Assembly (NCBI GenBank): GCA_900757495.1
Contig: CAAENX010000008.1
Coordinates: 1-64,000, forward strand
DNA length: 64,000 bases
Reading direction: 5' to 3'
DNA from: an uncultured Collinsella sp.
GTDB lineage: Bacteria > Actinomycetota > Coriobacteriia > Coriobacteriales > Coriobacteriaceae
In this document: positions 41,627 to 50,385 of the stretch, one piece after another
Numbering within the stretch: position 1 is the stretch's first letter
How the letters are laid out: each line of letters starts with the position of its first letter
The notes under the pieces: model-generated
Told to the model about the DNA's origin: nothing
Databases searched by the model: none
Seen by the model: only the letters and a program-made list of their open reading frames with translations
Position numbers and translations under genes: made by a program

Positions 41627-42359
41627 GACCGTCATTATGGGAACGGGCCGCATGGGCTCGCTCATCCGCACTACCGCCGAAGGCATTGCCGACGCCTCCG
41701 GGCAGCCCGTTTTTGATATCGTGGCCCAGATCGGTTTTGACCTGTCCGAGCTCGAGAGCGCCCCGGCAGCCGACGTCATCATCGACTTCTCGAACGTCGT
41801 GACCTTCGATGCCGTCGTCGCCTATGTCGAGCGTACAGGCGCCGCGTTGGTCTCGGGCACCACGGGCTACACACCCGATCAGATGGACCGCCTGCGCGAG
41901 CTGGGCCAGAATGCCCGCGTCATGCACTCGGGCAACTACTCTATCGGCATCGCCGCCCTGCGTCACCTAGTGGCCCAAGCCACGCGTGAGCTGCCCGGCT
42001 TTGACTGCGAGATTGTCGAGACGCACCACAACCAAAAGGTCGACGCTCCCAGCGGCACCGCCAAGCTGCTACTCGACGCCGTGGTCGAGGCCGAGCCAGA
42101 GGCTGGCTATCATCCCGTCTACGGTCGCGAGGGCATGTGCGGCGTTCGCGATCCCAAGGAAATCGGCATGCACTCGCTGCGCGGCGGCACCGTCGCCGGC
42201 GTACACGAGGTGAGCTTCTTTGGCCAGGACGAGGAGGTCACGCTTAGCCATCACGCTACGAGCCGCCAGATCTTTGTCAACGGCGCTCTGGCCGCCGCTC
42301 AAAAGCTCGTCGTCCGCGACCCTGGCTTCTACACCTTCGATCAGGTCATGTTCGCCTAA
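41619..42359 (+). CDS. dapB: 4-Hydroxy-tetrahydrodipicolinate reductase
   Basis: 246 residues from a TTG that overlaps the end of the fusion gene by 8 nt; GAAGGGAG precedes it. The N-terminus KTVIMGTGRMG is the dinucleotide-binding motif. HHNQKVDAPSGTAKLL is the catalytic signature with His and Lys, and HSLRGGTVAGVHEVSFF follows. Produces tetrahydrodipicolinate, the precursor acetylated by the next enzyme. Confidence 0.95.
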   Translation: MIKTVIMGTGRMGSLIRTTAEGIADASGQPVFDIVAQIGFDLSELESAPAADVIIDFSNVVTFDAVVAYVERTGAALVSGTTGYTPDQMDRLRELGQNARVMHSGNYSIGIAALRHLVAQATRELPGFDCEIVETHHNQKVDAPSGTAKLLLDAVVEAEPEAGYHPVYGREGMCGVRDPKEIGMHSLRGGTVAGVHEVSFFGQDEEVTLSHHATSRQIFVNGALAAAQKLVVRDPGFYTFDQVMFA

Positions 42360-42398
42360 CCAGTTAACTACCGTACCCACGCAAAGGAGAAACAGCAT

Positions 42399-43118
42399 AT
42401 GAGCAACGCAGCCGAGATGGATGCCCAGGAGATTATCAATTACATCGCCACCGCGCCTAAAAAGACGCCTGTCAAGCTGTATGTGCGCGAGAAGCCCGGC
42501 ATGAAGGTTGCCTGGGGCGATGCGCACGTCTACGGCGGCCGTCGTGGTAAGACCGTCTTTGGCGACTGGGAAGAGCTCAAGGCCATCCTCGATGCCAATG
42601 CCGACTCCATCGACTACTACGACGTCGAGAATGACTGCCGCAACTCCGCCGTGCCCATGCTCGACCTTAAGGGCATCAATGCCCGCATCGAGCCGGGCGC
42701 GATCATCCGCGACCGCGTCGAGATCGGCGACCGCGCCGTCATCATGATGGGCGCCATCATCAACATCGGCTCCGTTATCGGCGAGGGCTCCATGATCGAT
42801 ATGGGCGCCGTGCTGGGCGGCCGCGCCACCGTGGGCAAGAACTGCCACATCGGCGCCGGCACCGTGCTGGCAGGCGTTGTGGAGCCCGCCAGCGCCACGC
42901 CCGTCATCATCGAGGACGATGTCATGATCGGCGCCAACGCCGTGGTCCTGGAGGGCGTGCACGTGGGCAAGGGCGCCGTCGTTGCCGCCGGCGCCGTATG
43001 CGTCGAGGACGTCCCCGCCGGTGCCGTCGTGGCCGGTGTCCCCGCCCGCGTCATCAAGATGCGCGACGCCCAGACCGACAGCAAGACCGGCCTGGAAGAG
43101 GGCTTACGTCAACTGTAG
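42399..43118 (+). CDS. dapH: Tetrahydrodipicolinate N-acetyltransferase
   Basis: 239 residues. An N-terminal helical domain is followed by left-handed beta-helix hexapeptide repeats (RIEPGAIIRDRVEIGDRAVI, MMGAIINIGSVIGEGSMID, HIGAGTVLAGVVEPASATPV). Length and sequence fit the acetyl-CoA-dependent DapH/DapD subgroup, committing the cell to the acetylated diaminopimelate route. It needs an aminotransferase and a deacetylase; candidates are encoded at 46922-48085 and 37750-38937. Confidence 0.92.
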   Translation: MSNAAEMDAQEIINYIATAPKKTPVKLYVREKPGMKVAWGDAHVYGGRRGKTVFGDWEELKAILDANADSIDYYDVENDCRNSAVPMLDLKGINARIEPGAIIRDRVEIGDRAVIMMGAIINIGSVIGEGSMIDMGAVLGGRATVGKNCHIGAGTVLAGVVEPASATPVIIEDDVMIGANAVVLEGVHVGKGAVVAAGAVCVEDVPAGAVVAGVPARVIKMRDAQTDSKTGLEEGLRQL

Positions 43119-43119
43119 G

Positions 43120-43147
43120 GTTACGCGTTTTTATCAAACCGCGTAAC
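43120..43147. repeat. Short palindrome R4a (GTTACGCG...CGCGTAAC)
   Basis: GTTACGCG pairs with CGCGTAAC. A longer version of the same palindrome occurs at 52970-52997, also beside an F2 element. Confidence 0.7.
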
Positions 43148-43160
43148 TAGCCGACGCTGC

Positions 43161-43258
43161 AAACGCCCCAGAGCGGCAATCTGACGTTCAGTCGTCGGGC
43201 ATGACCAAAAGGTCAATGCCCTCCTCTTTCACGTCACCTTGCTCGCTCTGGGGCGTTT
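43161..43258. repeat. Compound palindrome F2c between dapH and the nucleoid-protein gene
   Basis: Outer arms AAACGCCCCAGAGCG and CGCTCTGGGGCGTTT (43161-43175, 43244-43258) are perfect, with a T-run after, as in a terminator. The interior has TGACG/CGTCA (the TTGGCG/CGCCAA equivalent), GTTCA-GT-CGTCG, an inner hairpin GGGCAT..GACC/GGTC..ATGCCC and CTCCTCTTTC. The boxes match F2a and F2b letter for letter while both helices are different in sequence. Confidence 0.88.
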
Positions 43259-43302
43259 TCGCTGACTTATGCTCAACCAGTAGCGAAATTAAGCCCCAAG
43301 TA

Positions 43303-43337
43303 AAAAGGCCGAAGCCCTCATCCGAGGCTTCGGCCTT
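43303..43337 (-). terminator. Terminator of the nucleoid-associated protein gene
   Basis: AAGGCCGAAGCC/GGCTTCGGCCTT with T-run on the minus strand, 29 nt past the stop. Confidence 0.85.
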
Positions 43338-43365
43338 CGCTTTCTCGCTGCAGGCGTAACGCAAC

Positions 43366-44379
43366 TTATCGATTCTCGATGCTGCCGATATTCTTGAGCT
43401 CGATGGAGATGAGGCCGTTGGGCTCGTTGACAAACTCGATGTACTCGGAGTTCGAACCCATCTCGGCCGGGAAGCTGATCTCGATACCCGTATCGGTACG
43501 AATCTTGTGGTTGCGCACCGCAGCGCGCTCGACCTGTTTGCGCTCCACGGGCACACGCTCAGGCACCTTCTCCCCGGTCAGTGCCGCGCGCACGCTCTCC
43601 TTGATAACCGGTTCGTCCTCAAAGACCTCATCGACGATATCCCAGGGCGGCAGCTCCTCGTCATCCTCAACCTTCTCGGCAACGGCAGCCTTAACCTTGG
43701 CGAGCGCTACAGCCGTGTTGGCGCCGTGCTCCTCGGCGACTTCCTCGACCACACGCGTCACGGTGTCGATGACCTCTTTGCCCGAAACGCCCGTGTCGCA
43801 CTGCAGCAGGCCATCGGGGATAAGCATGCGGTCCTCGCCGGCAATCTTGCGCTTCTTGTCTACGTAGCCGATCTCCATGGTGCCTGCGCGCACAATGGCA
43901 TAGCTCGGCACCTTTTGCGAGGGGTTCGGCAGAATGGCGTAGTGGCGCGCGATGTCGTTGCGCACCTCCCCCTCCTCGCGGCCCACTTCGTGCATAAAAG
44001 CCTGCTTGGAGCCCAGCAGCATCACGGCAAACCAGCGGGCATCCTCATCATCGTCAAAATCGGCCACGAGCACGTCAGTGGACTCGGCTTTCTCGGCTTT
44101 GGTAAGCTCGGAGGAGATAAACTCCGCAATCTGCTGCGACAGGTCCACGAACTCGCGCTCGCCAAAGAAATAGCCCTTGAGCTCGCCGCCAAACGCAGAG
44201 TTCTCGGCAAACGTGGCGCGTTTATTGTCGGCCGAGGTACGTGCGCGGCGCAGATGCGTGGTCACGAAGTTGCGCACGGTACGGCTTTCGATATCGAGTT
44301 CGCGCTGGCTCATGACGTTGACGGCAGAGTCAAAGTCCAGGATATGCAGAATCGCGTGATTGATTTTCATATACGGCAT
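43366..44379 (-). CDS. Nucleoid-associated protein (NdpA/YejK-like, PF04245)
   Basis: 337 residues. N-terminus MKINHAILHILDFDSAVNVM, then HLRRARTSADNKRATF and FGEREFVDLSQQIAEFI. The middle includes DVLVADFDDDEDARWFAVML and YAILPNPSQKVPSYAIV. These regions and length fit the 37-kDa nucleoid-associated protein family. The molecular role is poorly understood. An ATG nine bases into the frame is an alternative start. Confidence 0.8.
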   Translation of the reverse strand: MPYMKINHAILHILDFDSAVNVMSQRELDIESRTVRNFVTTHLRRARTSADNKRATFAENSAFGGELKGYFFGEREFVDLSQQIAEFISSELTKAEKAESTDVLVADFDDDEDARWFAVMLLGSKQAFMHEVGREEGEVRNDIARHYAILPNPSQKVPSYAIVRAGTMEIGYVDKKRKIAGEDRMLIPDGLLQCDTGVSGKEVIDTVTRVVEEVAEEHGANTAVALAKVKAAVAEKVEDDEELPPWDIVDEVFEDEPVIKESVRAALTGEKVPERVPVERKQVERAAVRNHKIRTDTGIEISFPAEMGSNSEYIEFVNEPNGLISIELKNIGSIENR

Positions 44380-44444
44380 TCCGTTCTAGATCGATTTCGG
44401 CACGAACCAGTATAGCGGTCGATCCCGCCCCAGACGCATCGAAG

Positions 44445-44479
44445 ATTGGTGCATCGGGGTCAGGTTGCTTTGCACCAAT
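44445..44479. repeat. Short repeat R3a flanking the DUF2974 gene
   Basis: ATTGGTGCA ... TGCACCAAT hairpin around GGGGTCAGGTTGCTT. A near-identical direct copy lies at 45671-45703, so the hydrolase gene sits between them. Confidence 0.8.
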
Positions 44480-44481
44480 GG

Positions 44482-45642
44482 TTAGCGCAGGAGCTCGGAC
44501 TGCCATGCCTCGAGCTGCTCGGCAAAGCTCTTGCCGCTCGTGGGTACGCTGGGCTCGGGGCGCTTGGGCAACAGCGCGCATTTAAGGATTGCCACGATGG
44601 TCTGCGAGACAAAGCGTCGCGTATCCTTGTCAAAGCCTTGCGCAGCCTGGAGCATCACGGGCAGGCTCTCGCGCAGATTCCCGGCGATATCCGCAAACCG
44701 CTCAACACCCGTAGCCTCAAACACGGAGAACAACGCATCTATAAAACGCTCGCGCTCGCTAGGCGACACTGCAAGCAGCATCTCTCGAATAGAGCCATCA
44801 ACGTATCGAGCACCGGCGGATAGGCGCTCACAGTACACGAAGTCGTGACCATCAACCACCCAGCTAAAGGGATTGTGTTGCAGCAGGCTGAACTCGGTGC
44901 TCTCAACGATGGCATAGTCCTCCTGTGTCTCGAACATCATGCCAAAGATCGACGACCGAGGTAGCGTCTTCTCGATTCGACCGGAAAGATCGGCAAAAGC
45001 CTTGCCGTCCAGAAACTCCTCGACGAAGCCCGGACCATCATGGGAATACGCCCGCTCGATTCGCCCACGGGCGACATCGGAGCACATCGCCGCACCGTAC
45101 ACCGCAAGGTTTCCACCCTTGGAATGACCTCCGCACAAAAGCGGCCCACCAATCGCATCCGCCGCCTCGTCCACATAACGCGCCGCGGATTCCTGGGCCG
45201 GCACAGGACACCGGAACGCCATGTTAAAGTCCTCTTTCCATCCCACAATCGTACTGTCGGTCCCCCGGAAGGAAAGATAGCTAAACCCCGCCGGAAACCG
45301 GAACGCCGTGGCTGCAAACTGCTCTGTCGCCACCGCATCGCTCACGGCACGATAGCCGCAAACGTGCACGCCACGGTAGCGAGGGCTTGCTGCCACGGCC
45401 TCCAACAAGGCCCTGCTCCCCTCCGGATCCCACAGGTCGCCAATCATGTCCCGGTAGCACTCGGCACGCAGCAGCTCGCGTACGTCTAGGCCCTGCCAGT
45501 TCGTCAGCTCCGTCATATCACCCGGCAAACGCAAATAGGACAACCACGCAAAGACCAGGCTATCCACCGCGCAGAACGGCCGTTCCTCAAACGGATCAAA
45601 CGCCGTCTGGGCATAGGTCAAAAAATTAGGCGAATCCGACAT
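44482..45642 (-). CDS. DUF2974 (Mbeg1-like) alpha/beta hydrolase
   Basis: 386 residues. Typical features are the early FAVDSLVFAWLSYLRLPGDM-type segment (FCAVDSLVFAWLSYL), FSYLSFRGTDSTIVGWKEDF and the lipase-like nucleophile elbow CGGHSKGGNLAVYGA. The Ser of GHSKGG is the predicted nucleophile. The family includes uncharacterised intracellular or secreted lipase-like enzymes. No signal peptide is seen, so it is probably cytoplasmic. ATG at 45642 is preferred because the sequence upstream of it runs through repeat R3b and a terminator. Confidence 0.82.
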   Translation of the reverse strand: MSDSPNFLTYAQTAFDPFEERPFCAVDSLVFAWLSYLRLPGDMTELTNWQGLDVRELLRAECYRDMIGDLWDPEGSRALLEAVAASPRYRGVHVCGYRAVSDAVATEQFAATAFRFPAGFSYLSFRGTDSTIVGWKEDFNMAFRCPVPAQESAARYVDEAADAIGGPLLCGGHSKGGNLAVYGAAMCSDVARGRIERAYSHDGPGFVEEFLDGKAFADLSGRIEKTLPRSSIFGMMFETQEDYAIVESTEFSLLQHNPFSWVVDGHDFVYCERLSAGARYVDGSIREMLLAVSPSERERFIDALFSVFEATGVERFADIAGNLRESLPVMLQAAQGFDKDTRRFVSQTIVAILKCALLPKRPEPSVPTSGKSFAEQLEAWQSELLR

Positions 45643-45670
45643 GGCTCTCCCATCAACTATGGCGCATTGG

Positions 45671-45703
45671 GATGGTGCGTTGGGGTCAGGTTGCTTTGCA
45701 CCA
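45671..45703. repeat. Short repeat R3b upstream of the DUF2974 gene
   Basis: TGGTGCG ... TTGCACCA around GGGGTCAGGTTGCTT, a direct copy of R3a. Confidence 0.8.
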
Positions 45704-45739
45704 AAAAGGCGCCCGGGCCGTGTGGACCTGGACGCCTTC
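45702..45739 (-). terminator. Terminator of ldh
   Basis: AAGGCGTCCAGG ... CCCGGGCGCCTT hairpin with a T-run on the minus strand, about 31 nt past the ldh stop. It abuts repeat R3b. Confidence 0.75.
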
Positions 45740-45769
45740 ATTGTAGCTTTTCGCTCTGGCGAGCTCGAT

Positions 45770-46720
45770 TTAGCAGGAGAAGTCGACGCTGTCGATGATG
45801 TCCTTGAGGGCCTTGGCGGAGGCGGTAAGCTCATGCTGTTCGTCATCGTTCAGCGGCACGGGAACGCGGCAGACAACGCCGTCGCGGCCAACGACGGTCG
45901 GCATGGAGATGGCAAGATCGGACAGACCATACTCGCCCACCATGAGCGAGGAGACGGGCAGAACGGTCTGCTCATCGCGCATGACAGCGGTGCAGATGCG
46001 CTTGACGGCCATGGCGACACCGTAGTAGGTGGCGTGCTTCTTCTCAATGATGGTGTAAGCGGAGTTCTTGACGTCCTCGGCGATGCGCTTCTCGGCAGCC
46101 TCATGCTCCAGATGGCCGTGAAGCTCGCAGAAGGTGTTCAGCGGCACGCCGGCAACCTGAGCGCTGGACCAAGCGACAAACTCGGAATCGCCGTGCTCGC
46201 CCATGACGTAGGCCTGGACATCGCGCGGGTCAACCTCGACGTGGGCACCAAGCATCTGCTGCAGACGGCCGGTGTCGAGCACGGTGCCGGAACCGATGAC
46301 ATGGCCCTCAGGAAGGCCGGACATCTTGATGGCGGCGTAGGTCAAAACGTCGACCGGGTTGGAGACGATGAGCAGAATGCCGTCGAAGCCGGACTTCTTA
46401 ATCTCGGGGATAATGGACTTAAAAATGTTGACGTTCTTGTTGACAAGGTCCAGGCGGGTCTCACCGGGCTTCTGGGCAGCACCAGCGGTGACGACGATCA
46501 TGGCGGCGTCGGCGACATCGGAATAATCGCCGGCGTAGATCTTCATCGGCTCGGCAAACGTCATGCCGTGCGCGATATCCAGAGCCTCACCCTCGGCGCG
46601 GTTCTTGTCCACGTCGATGAGGACCATCTCGGAGAACAGACCGCTCTGCATCAGCGCGAACGCCGAAGACGAACCGACGAAACCGCAGCCGACAATAGCG
46701 ACCTTCTTCTCGTTAACCAT
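45770..46720 (-). CDS. ldh: L-lactate dehydrogenase
   Basis: 316 residues. NAD-binding KKVAIVGCGFVGSSSAFALM, VLIDVDKNRAEGEALDI, coenzyme loop SNPVDVLTYAA, GSGTVLDTGRLQ and the catalytic His in GEHGDSEFVAWS. The triad DTGRLQ (rather than malate-type substitutions) and length support L-lactate specificity. It reduces pyruvate to regenerate NAD. ATG at 46720 is the natural family start. Confidence 0.93.
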   Translation of the reverse strand: MVNEKKVAIVGCGFVGSSSAFALMQSGLFSEMVLIDVDKNRAEGEALDIAHGMTFAEPMKIYAGDYSDVADAAMIVVTAGAAQKPGETRLDLVNKNVNIFKSIIPEIKKSGFDGILLIVSNPVDVLTYAAIKMSGLPEGHVIGSGTVLDTGRLQQMLGAHVEVDPRDVQAYVMGEHGDSEFVAWSSAQVAGVPLNTFCELHGHLEHEAAEKRIAEDVKNSAYTIIEKKHATYYGVAMAVKRICTAVMRDEQTVLPVSSLMVGEYGLSDLAISMPTVVGRDGVVCRVPVPLNDDEQHELTASAKALKDIIDSVDFSC

Positions 46721-46746
46721 TAGAAACTCCCATCTCTCTCCACAAG

Positions 46747-46777
46747 CAAGCCGCCCGGGAACGACCCGAGCGGCTTG
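46747..46777 (-). terminator. Terminator of the aminotransferase gene
   Basis: CAAGCCGC/GCGGCTTG with inner CGGG/CCCG, in the spacer upstream of ldh. Confidence 0.7.
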
Positions 46778-46921
46778 CCGTAATCCCAATACATCCAATC
46801 GGGACTTTGATTATGCTCCTATTCGCAGCCAAAAATCGACCGTTTACCGAAATTGTTTGCAGGATTCGTAAAATAACTGCACGAAATCGGTTTCGAGCTA
46901 TTGACGAGGCGAAATAGCTTT

Positions 46922-48085
46922 CTAATACAGGCCCGCCTCGCGAATGGCCTCGACAGCCAAAGCAATCTGATCGGGCGGCAGGACCAGCGCCATGCGCACG
47001 TGTCCCTCGCCCGAAGGACCAAAGCTCGCGCCCGGCGTCACCACAACGCCGGCCTTCTCCATAAGCTCCTCGCAAAACGCCATGGAATCGGTGCGACCAC
47101 CGGGAAGCTTGGCCCACACAAACATAGAGCCATGCGCGTTGGGACGCTCCCAGCCCAAGTTCTCAAGACCGTCGCACAGGGCATCACGGCGCTCCTGGTA
47201 CTTCAGACGCTGCGCCTCGACCTCATCGCGCGGACCGTTCAGACAGGCGATAGCAGCCTTCTGGATCGGGAAGAACATGCCAAAGTCGATCTGGCCGCGC
47301 AGTTTGGCAAAGGCAGAGACCACATCCTCGCGGCCGACCAAAAAGCCGATGCGGGCACCAGTGACGTTAAACGACTTGGAGAGCGAGAAAAACTCCACGC
47401 CCACCTCGAGCGCACCGGGATACTGCAAGAAGCTGCCGCCCGGCTCACCGTCAAACACGATATCGGAGTATGCATTGTCGTGAACGATGAGCAGGTCGTG
47501 CTCGCGGGCAAAAGCGATGATCTCCTCGTAGACCTCGGGCGTGCCCACCGAGCCCACCGGGTTGGCGGGCAGCGACACGATCATATACTTGGCACGATCG
47601 GCCACCTCGGGATCGATACCCGCCACATAGGGCAGGTAATTATGCTCGGCGACCAACGGATAGTACTCGAGCTTGGCATCGGCAATCTTGGCACCCGCCT
47701 CAAAGACCGGGTAGCACGGATCGGGAACCAGGATGGTGTCACCCGGATCGAGCAGGGCCAGGCCCAAATGGCCCACGCCCTCCTGCGTGCCGTTGCACGA
47801 CTGCACCATGGACGGTGTAATGCCCGAAACGCCAAAGCGACGCTCATAGTAATCGCATACGGCCTGCTTGAGTTCGGGCAGGTCGCGCAAGGCGTACTTC
47901 CACATCTCGGGATCCTGGGCTGCTTGTGTGAGCGCCTCGACCACGTGGCCGTACGGCTTAAAGTCGGGCGTGCCCACGCTCATGTTGTAAATGGTCTTGC
48001 CCTGAGCCTTCAGCGCGAGCAGCTTGTTGTTGAGCGAGGCGAAGACCTCCGCGCCAAAGCGGTCGAGACGCTGCGATACCTGCAT
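46922..48085 (-). CDS. PLP-dependent class I aminotransferase
   Basis: 387 residues. Class I motifs: SVGTPDFKPYGHVVEAL, NGTQEGVGHLGLALLDPGD and VPDPCYPVFEAGA. The PLP lysine is in FFSLSKSFNVTGARIGFLVG, and ANPVGSV corresponds to the substrate-binding NP-G motif. It could be an alanine or LL-DAP-type enzyme; because the DAP route here is the acetylated one, it is a candidate N-acetyl-DAP aminotransferase. The ATG at 48085 has the better N-terminus; 24 further residues are open upstream but cross the preceding terminator. Confidence 0.87.
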   Translation of the reverse strand: MQVSQRLDRFGAEVFASLNNKLLALKAQGKTIYNMSVGTPDFKPYGHVVEALTQAAQDPEMWKYALRDLPELKQAVCDYYERRFGVSGITPSMVQSCNGTQEGVGHLGLALLDPGDTILVPDPCYPVFEAGAKIADAKLEYYPLVAEHNYLPYVAGIDPEVADRAKYMIVSLPANPVGSVGTPEVYEEIIAFAREHDLLIVHDNAYSDIVFDGEPGGSFLQYPGALEVGVEFFSLSKSFNVTGARIGFLVGREDVVSAFAKLRGQIDFGMFFPIQKAAIACLNGPRDEVEAQRLKYQERRDALCDGLENLGWERPNAHGSMFVWAKLPGGRTDSMAFCEELMEKAGVVVTPGASFGPSGEGHVRMALVLPPDQIALAVEAIREAGLY

Positions 48086-48103
48086 GGTGCCACCTTCCGA
48101 TAT

Positions 48104-48133
48104 AAAAAAGCGGCGCTCCGACAAGAGCGCCGC
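48104..48133 (-). terminator. Terminator of nadE
   Basis: GCGGCGCTC/GAGCGCCGC with a run of A on the plus strand (T on the minus strand), 70 nt after the nadE stop and just upstream of the aminotransferase start. Confidence 0.82.
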
Positions 48134-48202
48134 GCGATACGGGCCATCAGATTGCAAAAGTGTAACGCTTGCAACCCCCGTATTGGTTCAATTTAGCCAA
48201 CC

Positions 48203-50209
48203 TTAGTCAACTGGATTGAGCGCGTCGATCTGCGCAAGCCACAGACGCGAGCTGGCGTCACTCGGCATACGCCAATCGCCGCGCGGGCTGAGCGTCACCG
48301 AACCAACCTTGGGGCCATCGGGCAGGCAGCTGCGCTTAAACTGCTGGGCAAAGAAGCGACGATAGAACGTACGCAGCCACGTGTGGACGGTCTTGGCGTC
48401 GTAGACACCCTCGAAACTCTTGAGCGCCATGCGGTAGATCTTGCCCGGCTCAAAGCCAAAACGCAGCAAGTAGTAGAGGAAGTAGTCGTGCAACTCGTAC
48501 GGGCCCACCAAATCCTCAGTCTTCTGCGCAATCTCGCCGTCGCCCGTGGGCGGCAGAAGCTCGGGGGACACCGGCGTGTCGAGGATATCGAGCAAAACCT
48601 CGGCAATACGCCCGCCAAAGACATCAGCCGCATAACGCACCAAGTGACGCACGAGTGTCTTGGGCACGCTCGCGTTGACGGCGTACATGCTCATGTGGTC
48701 GCCGTTATAGGTAGCCCAGCCGAGTGCCAACTCCGACAGGTCACCCGTGCCGATGACAAAACCGCCAGCCTGGTTGGCCAGATCCATCAGAATCTGCGTA
48801 CGCTCGCGGGCCTGGCTGTTCTCGTAGGTCACGTCCTGCACGGTCGGATCGTGCTCAATGTCCTTGAAGTGCTGCTCCACAGCCGCGTGGATCGAAACCT
48901 CGCGGAAGCTCACGCCCAGGTCGCGCGCGAGCGACTCGGCGTTGGACTTAGTGCGATGCGTCGTGCCAAAGCCGGGCATGGAGACCGCCGTGATACCCGT
49001 GCGCGGCAGCCCCAGTGCATCGAAGGCACGCACCGTCACGAGCAGTGCCAGTGTAGAATCAAGGCCGCCCGAAAGACCGATGACTGCAGCCTTGGTGCCC
49101 GTATGGGCCAGGCGGGTCTTGAGGCCGGCGGTCTGCAGGTCGAGGATGGTCTCGCAGCGCTCGGCCAGGTCACCATGGTCGGCCGGTACAAAGGGCGCGC
49201 GCGGGAAAACGCGGTCGATATCGCAGGCATCGCGCAGGACAGGCTCTTCGGCCAACACGCCCTCAAACGAAAACACAACGGCCGTGGCCTCCGGCGCATC
49301 GTCCGCGCGCGTCCACGTCGTCGAACGACGGCGCTCGGCAACCAGGCGGTCAAGGTCAACGTCGGCGATGGCCATATCGCAAGTAAGCAGTTTGGTCGCG
49401 GCGAGCTTGGAGCCGTTTTCGTAGACGAGGTTCTCGCCCGCAAAGACCATATCGGTCGTGGACTCGCCCTCGCTCGCGTCTGCATACGCATAGGCACAGT
49501 ACAGGCGCGCGCTCTGATTGGAGATGAGGCTGCGGCGATAGTCTGCCTTACCGATAATCTCGTCCGAAGCCGACGGGTTGAGAATCACCGTCGCACCGGC
49601 AAGCGCCATCTCGGTCGAAGGAGGCGCCGGCACCCACAGGTCCTCGCAGACCTCAACGCCCAGCACCAGGTCCTCGGCGCCCTCATCACAGCAACGGTAG
49701 ACAAGCCCCGAGCCCAGCGGGACCGGACCCTGACCGGCAAATTCAAGCCAAACGGGATCGGTAGGTGCCGGAGCAAACCAACGGCGCTCATAGAACTCGC
49801 CATAGTTGGGCAAATACTTCTTGGCCGTGAGGCCCAAAAGCTCGCCCGCGCAGCACACGGCGGCGCAGTTGTAGATATTCTCGGCAACCGCAACGGGAAG
49901 ACCAATGGTAAAGACAATCGGCAGCTCACGAGTCTCGTCGAGGATATGCACCAGAGCAGCCTCGCAGGCATGCAGCAGTGTGCGGTTATGGAACAGATCG
50001 GCCGCGGTATAGCCGGTCAGGTTAAGCTCGGGCAGCACCAGCGCGCGAACGCCACGCTCGGCAGCCTCACGCACGGCAGCCAACGCCACCTCGGCATTGC
50101 CCTCGACATCGGCCACGCGAATCCGCGGCGACGCCGCCGCCACACGCAAAAAGCCGTCAGACTGAGAAAGGTGAAGATCCATAAGAATGCTCCCGTGCGT
50201 AGACGCCAT
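48203..50209 (-). CDS. nadE: Glutamine-hydrolysing NAD+ synthase
   Basis: 668 residues, the size of the two-domain type. N-terminal nitrilase-like glutaminase: VLPELNLTGYTAADL, KKYLPNYGEFYERRWF and the catalytic Cys in GVEVCEDLWVPAPP. C-terminal synthetase: AAVIGLSGGLDSTLALL (ATP P-loop), SMPGFGTTHRT and GTGDLSELALGWATYNGDHM. Makes NAD+ from deamido-NAD, ATP and glutamine. Confidence 0.96.
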   Translation of the reverse strand: MASTHGSILMDLHLSQSDGFLRVAAASPRIRVADVEGNAEVALAAVREAAERGVRALVLPELNLTGYTAADLFHNRTLLHACEAALVHILDETRELPIVFTIGLPVAVAENIYNCAAVCCAGELLGLTAKKYLPNYGEFYERRWFAPAPTDPVWLEFAGQGPVPLGSGLVYRCCDEGAEDLVLGVEVCEDLWVPAPPSTEMALAGATVILNPSASDEIIGKADYRRSLISNQSARLYCAYAYADASEGESTTDMVFAGENLVYENGSKLAATKLLTCDMAIADVDLDRLVAERRRSTTWTRADDAPEATAVVFSFEGVLAEEPVLRDACDIDRVFPRAPFVPADHGDLAERCETILDLQTAGLKTRLAHTGTKAAVIGLSGGLDSTLALLVTVRAFDALGLPRTGITAVSMPGFGTTHRTKSNAESLARDLGVSFREVSIHAAVEQHFKDIEHDPTVQDVTYENSQARERTQILMDLANQAGGFVIGTGDLSELALGWATYNGDHMSMYAVNASVPKTLVRHLVRYAADVFGGRIAEVLLDILDTPVSPELLPPTGDGEIAQKTEDLVGPYELHDYFLYYLLRFGFEPGKIYRMALKSFEGVYDAKTVHTWLRTFYRRFFAQQFKRSCLPDGPKVGSVTLSPRGDWRMPSDASSRLWLAQIDALNPVD

Positions 50210-50385
50210 TCATAACAATTAGCAAGCCTTATTGTAGTTCAACCGCCGGGCGCAACCGCATCCCACCAACTTGGTGAGCTATTGATGAGTTGATGGTATC
50301 TGCTAAATGTCACGTACGATTCACATCTGGTGGGTACCCTGATGGCTGCATGAAACGAAGCAGATTTACACCGGGAGGACCCCGT

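Noticed and set aside
48383..50215. 610-codon plus-strand frame opposite nadE
   Set aside because: Antisense shadow of nadE; composition is typical of reverse-frame translation.
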